From: an uncultured Eggerthellaceae bacterium | Lineage (GTDB): Bacteria; Actinomycetota; Coriobacteriia; Coriobacteriales; Eggerthellaceae | Direction of reading: 5' to 3' | Assembly (NCBI GenBank): GCA_934631995.1 | Contig: CAKTYF010000094.1 | Span: forward strand, 1 to 7,577 | DNA length: 7,577 bases | In this document: positions 1 through 6,421 of the stretch, piece after piece | Numbering within the stretch: position 1 is the stretch's first letter | Layout: each line of letters opens with the position of its first letter | Made by a program: the position numbers and the translations under genes | Notes under the pieces: model-generated | Databases searched by the model: none | Seen by the model: the letters and a program-made list of their open reading frames with translations, nothing else | What the model was told of the DNA's origin: nothing

Positions 1-191
1 GACGCACCCAGAACAACAATAGCGTCGGCCTGAAAATCCGCCACTTCCTGTGTAGTGTGAATATTGTTTTTCGTCGTTTGCAGAACCCACACGTTCGTGC
101 CGGCAACCACCAGAACCACGGCAAAAAGGCACCCGCCCAGAATTCGCCCTGCGCGCCCAAGGCATCCTCTGATTTTCGGTTTCTTCGCCAT
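1..191 (-). CDS. SanA/YdcF-family (DUF218) envelope protein, N-terminal part
   Basis: This is a partial gene that runs off the left edge; 63 complete codons are visible. The protein starts MAKKPKIRG, with a basic N-terminus (K3, K4, K6, R8, R13, R16) followed by one hydrophobic segment at about residues 17-37, so it should be anchored in the membrane. After it comes NVWVLQTTKNNIHT (residues 33-46) and then DAIVVLGA (56-63). That is the family's usual entry: a TM helix, a short polar linker, and the first beta strand of the DUF218 fold. Family members such as E. coli SanA affect the envelope barrier and vancomycin exclusion; the biochemical activity is poorly defined. The ATG at 191-189 is the only sensible start, with GGAGAG at 208-203 about 11 nt upstream. 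Its upstream region carries the TTGCCCA array, so it is the likely target of whatever binds there. Assignment is from motif recognition on a fragment. Confidence 0.72.
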   Translation of the reverse strand, partial: MAKKPKIRGCLGRAGRILGGCLFAVVLVVAGTNVWVLQTTKNNIHTTQEVADFQADAIVVLGA

Positions 192-262
192 AGTTTTCCG
201 CGCTCTCCTTTTCCTAATCTTGCCGTCTGTCGTTCGTTGCGCGTTCGTTGTTCCACGCATCA

Positions 263-457
263 TTGCCCACTAGTTCCCACTTGCGAGCTGTTCCCTTGCG
301 CTTCCATTGCCCAACGGTTGCCCACATGCGGTTTACGCTCTATTTTGCTGCTGCCCAATTATTGCCCAGCTCGTTATCTCTTTTCATTTTTCCGTTGCCC
401 ATTGGTTGCCCAATCTGCAGCGTATCTCACATTCCAACGTTGCCCACCAATTGCCCA
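263..457 (-). promoter_or_regulatory. Array of five paired TTGCCCA boxes with 44-bp period
   Basis: TTGCCCA (TGGGCAA on the minus strand) begins at 263, 307, 318, 362, 395, 406, 440 and 451, with near copies at 351 (CTGCCCA) and 274 (TTCCCA, one base missing). The boxes form five pairs with an 11-bp start-to-start distance (263/274, 307/318, 351/362, 395/406, 440/451). The pairs repeat every 44, 44, 44 and 45 bp. A weaker TTGCCGT lies at 220, in step with the series. Sequence between pairs is only loosely alike, so the boxes themselves seem to be what is conserved. Direct 7-mers with 4-bp gaps are the layout recognised by OmpR/PhoB-type winged-helix response regulators. All boxes lie upstream of the SanA-like gene and downstream of the HAD gene. 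The repeat is directly visible; the regulatory role is inferred. Confidence 0.8.
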
Positions 458-511
458 GTTTCAACTACACGTAAGCAGAACAACGCACTGAACAGCTCAT
501 GCACAAAAACC

Positions 512-1165
512 TTATACGAAAAGTTCCCGAATAAGGTCGTTCGGTGTTGCACAGCAGACCGTAGGGTTTTGCTCGCGCAACGCCTCTTCCGGGAACATGC
601 CCCACAGCACTGCCGCCGTTTTACAGCCAGCCGCATTACCCGCCGCAATGTCGAAGGGACTATCGCCCACGTACCAACATTCCTGCGGGTCAACGCCCAA
701 AAGCTCGCAACCGTACAAAACCGGACCAGGCGCGGGCTTGTGCGCCTGCGGATAATCGTCCGGAGAAACAAGCGTTTCCATGTAGTTCGCAAGGCCCGTG
801 CGATCCAGCCCGCGCTGAGCAAGCCAGTGAAGCTTAGAGGTAACAACGCCCATGCGAACCCCCTGTTCACGCAAGGCGCTCAAAGTCTGCGGAACACCCG
901 AGAACGTGGACACCATGTCATCGTGAACGGCATGGTTGAATTCGCGATAGACCGTCAGAATTTCGTCGTGGACTTCCTGATCGTCCGTCCAATCCCATAT
1001 TTGCGTGGATAGCGGCTGCCCCACTTTCACCATAAGCTGCTCATCAGGGATAACACGACCAAGCACCTTGCGCGTTGCATGGCGAAACGATTCCAATATC
1101 AGCTGGTAGGTGTCGATAAGCGTTCCATCCAGATCGAACAAAACCGCTTTGCACGTGTTGTCCAT
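512..1165 (-). CDS. HAD-superfamily phosphatase (phosphoglycolate-phosphatase-like)
   Basis: This encodes a 217-residue cytosolic hydrolase of HAD subfamily IA, which removes phosphate from small metabolites through an aspartyl-phosphate intermediate. All four motifs are present. Motif I is FDLDGTLID (nucleophile D11, acid/base D13). Motif II is VVTSK (T109). Motif III is HKP (K143). Motif IV is GDSPFD (D168, D172) for Mg binding. Residues about 18-88 form the helical cap. Length and layout fit the Gph/PpaX group, but the substrate cannot be read from sequence. The start is placed at the ATG 1165-1163, giving MDNTCKAVLFDLDGT, because AGAAGG lies 6 nt upstream and family proteins begin just before motif I. 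An open frame extends upstream to 1246, but that part looks like leader. The stop is TAA at 514-512. I see no terminator between it and the next minus-strand gene, so read-through into the 263-457 region is possible. Confidence 0.9.
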   Translation of the reverse strand: MDNTCKAVLFDLDGTLIDTYQLILESFRHATRKVLGRVIPDEQLMVKVGQPLSTQIWDWTDDQEVHDEILTVYREFNHAVHDDMVSTFSGVPQTLSALREQGVRMGVVTSKLHWLAQRGLDRTGLANYMETLVSPDDYPQAHKPAPGPVLYGCELLGVDPQECWYVGDSPFDIAAGNAAGCKTAAVLWGMFPEEALREQNPTVCCATPNDLIRELFV

Positions 1166-1540
1166 GTGCGCCCTTCTTCTTTCGCTTCCCCGTTGCATGG
1201 CTGCACTTCCGGTGCAAAGCCAACGCCGCAAAACCCCGTGGAACAAGGCCTCGCGCTAACCGAGGTCAACTTTTCGCGTTAAGTCTATCGCATGGGAAAA
1301 AAGAGCGGGGGCGTTCGGCGAAAACATCACGAAGCCTGCGCGGCAAAACAACAACAACTCCATTTATCGGGAAGAACGGTGCACATACCTCTTCGATTCG
1401 CTTGCTCCACAGTATCTTTTCCTAGAGCGCCGGCTACTAGGGCACCGGCCAATGTCACATTCGAACCACACCCTTAGCAGTGCGCAATCGCCTCCTCGCT
1501 CTTCTTGGCGCGCTCTTGGAAAGATTTCGTAGAATTGGGA

Positions 1541-1797
1541 CGGCTGCACATCATGTTGTTGAAAAAGGTGCTTCAAATTCGAAGTTGTGGTAGGTTGGAA
1601 GTAGGGCATGTTCTTGGAACTGGTTCTATATTGCAATAGACATTAACTGAGAATAATTCTGAACTGGCATTTTAATAAAACCTATTTTCTGTGGTCTGCC
1701 CTCGCGTCAGAAAACACCCCGTTTTCCACCTCCCACCTACTTCCAACCTACATCAACTTCGAATTCGGGCACCAAAATCCAACAACATGCGGAGCCG
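1541..1797. repeat. Imperfect long inverted repeat, ~53-60 bp arms around AT-rich core
   Basis: The left arm 1553-1605 and the reverse complement of the right arm 1736-1788 are both 53 nt. They share ATGTTGTTG, GGTGC, AATTCGAAGTTG and the 16-mer GTAGGTTGGAAGTAGG in the same order, roughly 80% identity overall. Similarity continues outward to CGGCT at 1541-1545 and AGCCG at 1793-1797, with a 3-nt size difference. The core (1606-1735) is AT-rich in its middle part. It includes the palindromes TATTGCAATA (1629-1638) and AGAATAATTCT (1650-1660), plus a hairpin GAAAAC/GTTTTC (1710-1726). No transposase-like reading frame and no clear target-site duplication is visible. It could be a MITE-like or REP-like element, or a paired operator for divergent transcription. 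The repeat is certain; its nature is not. Confidence 0.75.
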
Positions 1798-2113
1798 ACA
1801 AGGGGAAAGCGGCGGGGATGCGCCTTTCGAGCGTTGCAAACAACGGGTCAGCACCGCAAATGCCGCGAAGCAGTCCATTCGCGAACGAGAGGGGAGAGAC
1901 CAAGCGGGTACAGTCGGACCGTTCTCTGGAATCATTATGTCCTCAAACGGAATTCCTTAGGCGCCGTGACACCGCACCGCACCGCGCCTTTAGCGCCGTC
2001 GGCGCCATTGCCACCGCCGCCGAGCTTTTCCCATCCTCTCCTTCTTCCCACCCTCTCCCCTACTTCTTCGCGCAATCTTCCTACGCCGTTAATGGTTTTC
2101 TTTGCGCTCACCC

Positions 2114-2142
2114 TTGCGAAACTCAAGCCAAAGCGCAACAAT
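2114..2142 (+). promoter_or_regulatory. Candidate sigma-70-type promoter for the thi operon
   Basis: TTGCGA at 2114-2119 and AACAAT at 2137-2142 are separated by 17 nt, each matching 4 of 6 consensus bases. Transcription would start at about 2149, right at the 5' edge of the TPP aptamer, which is the expected place. The match is weak and based on position as much as sequence. If the aptamer's P1 helix really uses 2143-2147, the start must lie further upstream. Confidence 0.3.
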
Positions 2143-2150
2143 AAGCGCCG

Positions 2151-2329
2151 AAATGGGAGCTCGTAAACCGGGCTGAGAGGAAGGATGCGCTGCCTTCTGC
2201 ACCATGCGGAGGAACGCCGCCGCGCTTGTGTCGCCACCGATGCAACGCCGCGCCGACGCCGCCTGTGCGCTACAGCCGCGCTGACCTTCGACCGCGAAAA
2301 CCTGATTTGGATAATGCCAACGGAGGGAG
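2151..2329 (+). ncRNA. TPP riboswitch (THI element) controlling thiM-thiE-thiD-cytX
   Basis: Conserved thi-box parts occur in order. P3 is GCTCG (2159-2163) with CGGGC (2169-2173). It runs into CTGAGA (2173-2178), the pyrimidine-sensing strand. GACC follows at 2290-2293. Then comes AACCTGATTTGGATAATGCC starting at 2299 and GGAGGGA at 2322-2328, with P5 as TTGG (2307-2310) and CCAA (2317-2320). P2 would be TGG (2154-2156) with CCG (2292-2294). A possible P1 pairs AAGCG (2143-2147) with TGCTT (2336-2340), which would cover the thiM start codon. Binding thiamin diphosphate should shut off the operon. The aptamer's conserved GGAGGGA is also the Shine-Dalgarno of thiM, so repression is most likely at translation initiation. 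About 110 nt of extra sequence sits in the P3a position. Confidence 0.93.
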
Positions 2330-2334
2330 AAATC

Positions 2335-3156
2335 ATGCTTGGAGTTTGTCTCCAGCGCGTTCGCGCATCGGTGCCACTTGTGCACAACATTACCAACTAC
2401 GTAACTGTCAACGACGTTGCCAACGTCCTTTTGGCCTGCGGCGGAAGCCCCATCATGTCCGATGAGCCGGAAGATGTGGCGGACATCACCAGCATTTGCG
2501 GCGGCCTGAATATCAACATTGGCACGCTGAACAGCCGCAGCATTGAGGCTATGCATGTAGCGGGCAAACGCGCCGCTGAGCTGGGACATGTCATTCTTTT
2601 GGACCCCGTGGGAGCGGGCGCCAGCGCGCTGCGCACTTCTACCGCAGCCGCACTCATGGAAGAGCTGCCGCTGACCGCCATCAAGGGAAACGCAAGCGAA
2701 ATCAAGGCACTTGCCCTGGGAAGCTCCACCACGCAAGGCGTTGATGCCAACGCAGCCGACGTTGTGACCGAAGAAAACTTGGCCGCCCAGGTGGCTTTCG
2801 CGAAGAGCTACGCCGCCGAGCTGGGCTGCATTCTTGCCATTACCGGCCCCATTGACCTGGTGACCGATGGCACGCGCTGCTTTGCCATTCGCAACGGACG
2901 TCCCGAAATGGAAAAGATCACGGGAACGGGCTGCCAGATTGCTGGCATTCTGACTGCATACCTGGTAGCCAACCCCGACACGCAGCTCGAGGCAGCCGCT
3001 GCAGCTGTTGCGCTCATGGGCGTTGCCGGCGAAATTGCCTGGGATGCGCTGCAGCCAGGCGAAGGAAACGTGACGTATCGCAACCGCATCATCGATGCCA
3101 TTTGCACTATGGACGCTGAAACGCTCGAGGCGAAAGCGAATTATGAAGTGTTTTAA
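2335..3156 (+). CDS. thiM: Hydroxyethylthiazole kinase ThiM
   Basis: This is a 273-residue cytosolic kinase that phosphorylates 4-methyl-5-(2-hydroxyethyl)thiazole with ATP, the thiazole salvage step of thiamin synthesis. Family marks are VHNITNYVTVNDVAN (16-30), the active-site entry; GGSPIMSDEPEDV (36-48); LLDPVGAGAS (88-97); AIKGNASEI (115-123); and TGTGCQIAG (196-204) with the conserved anion-hole/catalytic cysteine C200. Length matches the family. The ATG at 2335 is chosen because GGAGGGAG (2322-2329) ends 5 nt before it and the N-terminus then matches homologues. In-frame ATGs at 2185 and 2314 fall inside the riboswitch and lack a ribosome binding site. It is the first gene of the operon and directly under the riboswitch. 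Its last 14 nt overlap thiE. Confidence 0.96.
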   Translation: MLGVCLQRVRASVPLVHNITNYVTVNDVANVLLACGGSPIMSDEPEDVADITSICGGLNINIGTLNSRSIEAMHVAGKRAAELGHVILLDPVGAGASALRTSTAAALMEELPLTAIKGNASEIKALALGSSTTQGVDANAADVVTEENLAAQVAFAKSYAAELGCILAITGPIDLVTDGTRCFAIRNGRPEMEKITGTGCQIAGILTAYLVANPDTQLEAAAAAVALMGVAGEIAWDALQPGEGNVTYRNRIIDAICTMDAETLEAKANYEVF

Positions 3157-3925
3157 CGGTTCGGGCGCGGCAAGCGTTGCAGGCGCGTGCGAAGCAGGCG
3201 CAAGCTGCTACCCGGACAGCACGACCAGCGCAACAAGCACTGTTGACTTGCAAAAACTTGCTTGCGACCTGCGTGTTTATGCAGTAACCGACCGCAGCTG
3301 GCTGGGTCTTGCCGAAAATACCACCGAAGCCGAAAAGAAAGCAGCGCTGTGCCAACAGGTACGCGCTGCCCTTGATGGCGGCACCACATTTGTCCAGATG
3401 CGCGAAAAGCACTTGGACCACACCGACATGATTGCCGAAGCAACCGCGCTGCAGGAAATCTGCCATACGGCAGGTGTGCCGTTCGTGGTAAACGATGCCG
3501 TGGACGTTGCGCTTGCCATGAACGCCGACGGCATCCACATTGGCCAAGATGACATGTCCGCGCAAGAAGCACGCGCGCTCATTGGCCCCAACAAGATCCT
3601 GGGCGTTTCCGCACAAACCGTGGAGCAAGCGTTGCAGGCCGAGCGCGATGGAGCCGATTACCTGGGTGTGGGCGCGGTCTTCCCTACCAGCTCGAAGGAC
3701 GATGCCGCCGAAGTAAGCCACGAGACACTTACCGCCATTTGCAACGCCGTGAACATTCCCGTTGTTGCTATTGGTGGCATTACCTGCGAAAACGTTTCCG
3801 AGCTTGCGAGTTCTGGCATTGTGGGCGTGGCGGTCATCAGCGCCATTTTCGCCCACAAGGACATCGCCGCGGCAGCGGCGCACCTGGCAGAAGCCACTTC
3901 GCAACTCGTGGGCGCAACGGCGTAG
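3143..3925 (+). CDS. thiE: Thiamin-phosphate synthase ThiE
   Basis: This is a 260-residue TIM-barrel enzyme that joins HMP diphosphate and thiazole phosphate to give thiamin monophosphate. Diagnostic motifs are YAVTDRSWLG (46-55), VQMREK (84-89, diphosphate site), VNDAVDVALAMNADGIHIGQ (116-135), GVGAVFPTSSK (175-185, mobile loop and thiazole contacts), VAIGGIT (208-214) and GVAVISAIF (228-236). The ATG at 3143 overlaps the end of thiM by 14 nt, which suggests translational coupling. GAGG at 3127-3130 is 12 nt upstream and only fair. The start adds about 40 residues of Ala/Ser/Cys/Thr-rich sequence before the barrel, unlike typical ThiE of about 210-220 residues. An in-frame TTG at 3246 would give a normal-length protein, so the exact N-terminus is uncertain. 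The function is not in doubt. Confidence 0.94.
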   Translation: MKCFNGSGAASVAGACEAGASCYPDSTTSATSTVDLQKLACDLRVYAVTDRSWLGLAENTTEAEKKAALCQQVRAALDGGTTFVQMREKHLDHTDMIAEATALQEICHTAGVPFVVNDAVDVALAMNADGIHIGQDDMSAQEARALIGPNKILGVSAQTVEQALQAERDGADYLGVGAVFPTSSKDDAAEVSHETLTAICNAVNIPVVAIGGITCENVSELASSGIVGVAVISAIFAHKDIAAAAAHLAEATSQLVGATA

Positions 3926-4243
3926 CCGCAGTCGGTGCACTCGCGCCGCTGGCCGCCGGCAGCCAACAGTCAGCACGACCACCCTGGCAAGGACGGCACG
4001 GCCGCATGACCAGCTGCAGGAGCGGTGACCGCCGCAATCGCTGCAGCCGCCGGAGCCGACGCGGCCAGCAACAGCCGCCGGAGCCGACGCGGCCAGCAAC
4101 GACAACAGCACCAACCCCGCCGGGGCCTTCGCCGCGCACCTTCGCCTGAAAGCCCCGGCAACAACCGAATATCAACCCCGCGTCGAGTCGAGGGCACCGC
4201 TTCGCGACGCGTTACAAAACAATGCGAAACCGGAAGGAGAACC
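3926..4243 (+). other. GC-rich spacer between thiE and thiD
   Basis: An unusually long gap (318 nt) inside an otherwise tight operon. No gene is supported. A frame open from 4025 into thiD gives an arginine/glutamine/serine-rich translation unlike any ThiD N-terminus. It contains the 28-bp tandem duplication 4044-4099. It also contains two strong dyads: GCCGGGGC (4119-4126) with GCCCCGGC (4152-4159), and CGCGTCG (4179-4185) with CGACGCG (4205-4211). Neither is followed by a T run, so they are not intrinsic terminators. They could stabilise or process the mRNA between the two halves of the operon. Confidence 0.6.
4044..4099. repeat. Perfect 28-bp tandem duplication (two copies)
   Basis: Positions 4044-4071 and 4072-4099 are identical, each beginning CAGCCGCCGG and ending GGCCAGCAA. 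A period of 28 is not a multiple of three, which fits non-coding DNA. It looks like a recent slippage or duplication event, or a site that varies in copy number between strains. Confidence 0.93.
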
Positions 4244-5095
4244 ATGAAAACCGCATTGACAATCGCTGGATCAGACTCCAGCGGAGGCGCCGGAATTCAG
4301 GCCGACATCAAAACGATGACCATGAATGGCGTGTTCGCAACCAGCGCAATTACCGCGCTGACCGCGCAGAACACCACCGGCGTAACAGGCATTTTGGACG
4401 TAACCCCTGAATTTCTTCAGCAGCAAATCGACGCCGTTTTCACCGACATCTTCCCCGATGCCGTGAAAATTGGCATGGTGAGCACCAGCGCGCTGATTGA
4501 AACAATCGCCAACAGCTTGGAGCACTATCAAGCGCGCAACATTGTGGTTGATCCCGTGATGGTGGCCACAAGCGGCGCGAAGCTCATCTGCGACGATGCC
4601 ATCGAAACGCTCAAAACACGCCTTCTTTCCCTGGCGTGCGTGATAACCCCCAACATCCCCGAGACCGAAGAACTCACGGGCACGTCCGTGAAAAGCGAGG
4701 CCGACATGGAAGCCGCCGCGCGCGCCATTGCGCAACAATACGGATGCGCCGTGCTTTGCAAAGGTGGACACAACCTAAACGACGCGAACGACTACCTGTT
4801 TGATCCCGCTGCCAGCAACGGCACGGGCGTGGGTCGCTGGTTCGAGGGAAAACGTATCGACAACCCAAATACTCACGGAACAGGCTGCACACTTTCCAGC
4901 GCGATTGCCAGCAATCTTGCTAAGGGATACTCGCTTGAACAGGCGGTTTTCCGCGCAAAGGAATACATCAGCGGCGCGCTGGGCGCCATGCTTGACCTGG
5001 GTACAGGAAGCGGTCCCATGAACCACGCTTTCACGTTATCGAATAATTCTGCGAGCTATTTCGCGCAAGCCGCGAACGAGCAAAACAACAAATAA
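4244..5095 (+). CDS. thiD: HMP/HMP-phosphate kinase ThiD
   Basis: This is a 283-residue ribokinase-fold enzyme that phosphorylates hydroxymethylpyrimidine twice, giving the HMP diphosphate used by ThiE. Motifs are AGSDSSGGAGIQADIKT (8-24, pyrimidine site), VVDPVMVATSG (101-111), TPNIPE (135-140), CKGGH (172-176), HGTGCTLSSAI (211-221) with the conserved cysteine C215 in the anion hole, and GSGPMNHA (255-262). It is slightly longer than the usual 260-270 because of a polar C-terminal tail (NEQNNK). There is no fused ThiE or TenA domain. The ATG at 4244 is preceded by AAGGAG at 4234-4239 and matches the family N-terminus. The frame is open upstream to 4025, but that part is not ThiD-like. cytX follows after 13 nt. 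Confidence 0.96.
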   Translation: MKTALTIAGSDSSGGAGIQADIKTMTMNGVFATSAITALTAQNTTGVTGILDVTPEFLQQQIDAVFTDIFPDAVKIGMVSTSALIETIANSLEHYQARNIVVDPVMVATSGAKLICDDAIETLKTRLLSLACVITPNIPETEELTGTSVKSEADMEAAARAIAQQYGCAVLCKGGHNLNDANDYLFDPAASNGTGVGRWFEGKRIDNPNTHGTGCTLSSAIASNLAKGYSLEQAVFRAKEYISGALGAMLDLGTGSGPMNHAFTLSNNSASYFAQAANEQNNK

Positions 5096-5108
5096 ATAAG
5101 GGGAACCT

Positions 5109-6311
5109 ATGACCACTTCATCTGAAACGCGCGGGACAACTGTGTTCGAAAACAGCCTGATATGGTTCGGCGCAGGCGTTTCGCTTGCTGAAATTCTGAC
5201 CGGCACCTACTTCGCCAGCCTGGGCTTTTCCACCGGCTTGGCTGCAATTGTTGTAGGTCACATCATCGGCTGCTTGCTGTTGTTCCTTGCGGGACTTATC
5301 GGCGCAAAAACGCAGCGCAGCTCCATGGAAACGGCGGCCATGAGCTTTGGCCAGAAGGGCGCCGTGCTGTTCGCCACGCTTAACGTTTTGCAGCTGGTAG
5401 GCTGGACCGGCATCATGATTTATGACGGCGCACTTTCCGCCAGCACGCTTTTCGATTGCGGCGCTTGGAAATGGTGCCTGGTCATTGGCGTGTTGATTGC
5501 TGCGTGGATTCTGATTGGCGTTCGCAATCTGGAGAAAATCAACATTGTTGCTGTGCTTGCGCTGTTCATTCTTACGCTAGTGCTGTGCGTGAGCGCGTTT
5601 AGCGGCGCTGTGCCGCTGGGCGTGGAAAACGACGGTCTGACGTTTGGCGCGGCTGTTGAACTTGCCGTTGCCATGCCCCTTTCATGGCTGCCGCTGGTAA
5701 GCGATTACACGCGCACCGCAGCAAAGCCCGTTGCCGCCACCGCTGCAAGCTCGATTGTATACGGCCTAGTCAGTTGCTGGATGTACGCCATTGGCATGTC
5801 AATGGCAATCTTCACAGGCGAGTCCGACATCGCGCAGATCATGCTGAAAACGGGCATGGGCGCTGCAGGTCTTATCATCATCATCTTCTCGACGGTAACC
5901 ACAACGTTTTTGGACGCAAACAGCGCCGGCGTTTCGTCGGAATCCATCGGCGCGCCGTTTGGCAAGAAAGTCTCCGGTAAAATTGTGGCGCTTATCGTAA
6001 CGGCCTTGGGCACACTTGGCGCAATCACCCTGCCCCTTGCCGACATCACAGACTTCTTGTACCTGATCGGCAGCGTGTTCGCGCCCATGATTGCTGTCAT
6101 CATTGCGAACTACTTCGTGTTGAAGCGCGACGATATGACTACGACCTTCAACTGGCCGAATCTGATTATTTGGGTTTGCGGCTTCATTTTGTATCGACAG
6201 TTCATGGTTATCGATACGCCACTGGGAAGCACATTCCCCGTTATGATCATCGTATTTGCTGCAACCTGCGCAGTTGGACTCATTGCGCGCAAGGCTACTG
6301 CCAACAAATAG
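5109..6311 (+). CDS. cytX: Predicted hydroxymethylpyrimidine transporter CytX (NCS1 family)
   Basis: This is a 400-residue integral membrane permease of the nucleobase:cation symporter-1 family. About twelve hydrophobic segments can be placed, near 17-37, 42-64, 85-107, 121-138, 143-165, 182-198, 208-232, 251-270, 291-311, 317-336, 350-368 and 375-394. SLIWFGAGVSLAEILTGTYF (16-35) and PLVSDYTR (195-202) are typical of CytX/CodB-like permeases. Context separates it from cytosine permeases: it is the last gene of a TPP-riboswitch operon, 13 nt after thiD, as is common for cytX. The likely cargo is HMP or a related thiamin pyrimidine, taken up across the cytoplasmic membrane; this is inferred from context, not shown by sequence. 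AAGGGGA (5098-5104) is a good ribosome binding site. A terminator follows the stop. Confidence 0.92.
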   Translation: MTTSSETRGTTVFENSLIWFGAGVSLAEILTGTYFASLGFSTGLAAIVVGHIIGCLLLFLAGLIGAKTQRSSMETAAMSFGQKGAVLFATLNVLQLVGWTGIMIYDGALSASTLFDCGAWKWCLVIGVLIAAWILIGVRNLEKINIVAVLALFILTLVLCVSAFSGAVPLGVENDGLTFGAAVELAVAMPLSWLPLVSDYTRTAAKPVAATAASSIVYGLVSCWMYAIGMSMAIFTGESDIAQIMLKTGMGAAGLIIIIFSTVTTTFLDANSAGVSSESIGAPFGKKVSGKIVALIVTALGTLGAITLPLADITDFLYLIGSVFAPMIAVIIANYFVLKRDDMTTTFNWPNLIIWVCGFILYRQFMVIDTPLGSTFPVMIIVFAATCAVGLIARKATANK

Positions 6312-6338
6312 CTGCGACTCCACTATCCACTAAGCACA

Positions 6339-6386
6339 AAAGCGCCCGTTTGTCTGCACCCATGTAATCAAGCGGGCGCTTTCTTT
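6339..6386 (+). terminator. Intrinsic terminator after cytX, possibly bidirectional
   Basis: The stem is AAAGCGCCCG (6339-6348) with CGGGCGCTTT (6373-6382), 10 perfect pairs, with a 24-nt loop. TTTCTTT follows on the plus strand. On the minus strand the stem ends in TTTT, so it may also stop transcripts of the convergent gene that ends at 6422. Confidence 0.9.
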
Positions 6387-6421
6387 ATGGCATGCAACTC
6401 ATCGAACAAAAGCGGTTTTTG

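Larger units (their letters stand above)
1166..2142. other. Long non-coding region between HAD gene and thi operon
   Basis: Almost 1 kb with no convincing gene. Open frames on both strands lack plausible ribosome binding sites and have arginine/serine/proline-rich composition typical of out-of-frame translation. It holds the divergent 5' regions of the HAD gene (left) and the thi operon (right). Within it: a small GC dyad, GCCGG at 1429-1433 with CCGGC at 1445-1449; the large inverted repeat 1541-1797; a short hairpin CGTTG/CAACG at 1832-1845; a GC dyad GGCGCCG at 1960-1966 with CGGCGCC at 2000-2006; and a pyrimidine-rich run at about 2022-2070. None of the hairpins has a T tract, so none reads as an intrinsic terminator. 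Confidence 0.6.

Noticed and set aside
263..457. CRISPR array
   Set aside because: The conserved units are only 7-mers in pairs with diverged sequence between them. There are no 24-37 bp repeats and no cas genes.
248..1012. Long plus-strand frame across the box array and the HAD gene
   Set aside because: It is the antisense shadow of the HAD coding region, with Arg/Cys/Pro-rich composition and no initiation signal.
1241..1269. Minus-strand promoter for the HAD gene (TTGACC, 17 nt, TTGTTC)
   Set aside because: The -35 is good, but the -10 matches the consensus too poorly to support a call.
1445..1485. tRNA-like T-loop (GTTCGAAT on the minus strand)
   Set aside because: The flanking bases do not pair into a T stem and no acceptor or anticodon arms can be built around it.
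1364..1960. Two outward-facing open frames over the inverted repeat whose translations share a T-S-N-L stretch
   Set aside because: The two arms are read in different frames, so the shared peptide comes from different positions of the repeat. Neither frame has a ribosome binding site or a plausible protein composition.
2185..2334. N-terminal extension of thiM from the ATGs at 2185 or 2314
   Set aside because: This stretch is the riboswitch; it lacks a ribosome binding site and its translation does not resemble ThiM.
4025..4243. N-terminal extension of thiD
   Set aside because: The translation is Arg/Gln/Ser-rich and spans a 28-bp out-of-frame duplication, while a strong ribosome binding site sits just before 4244.
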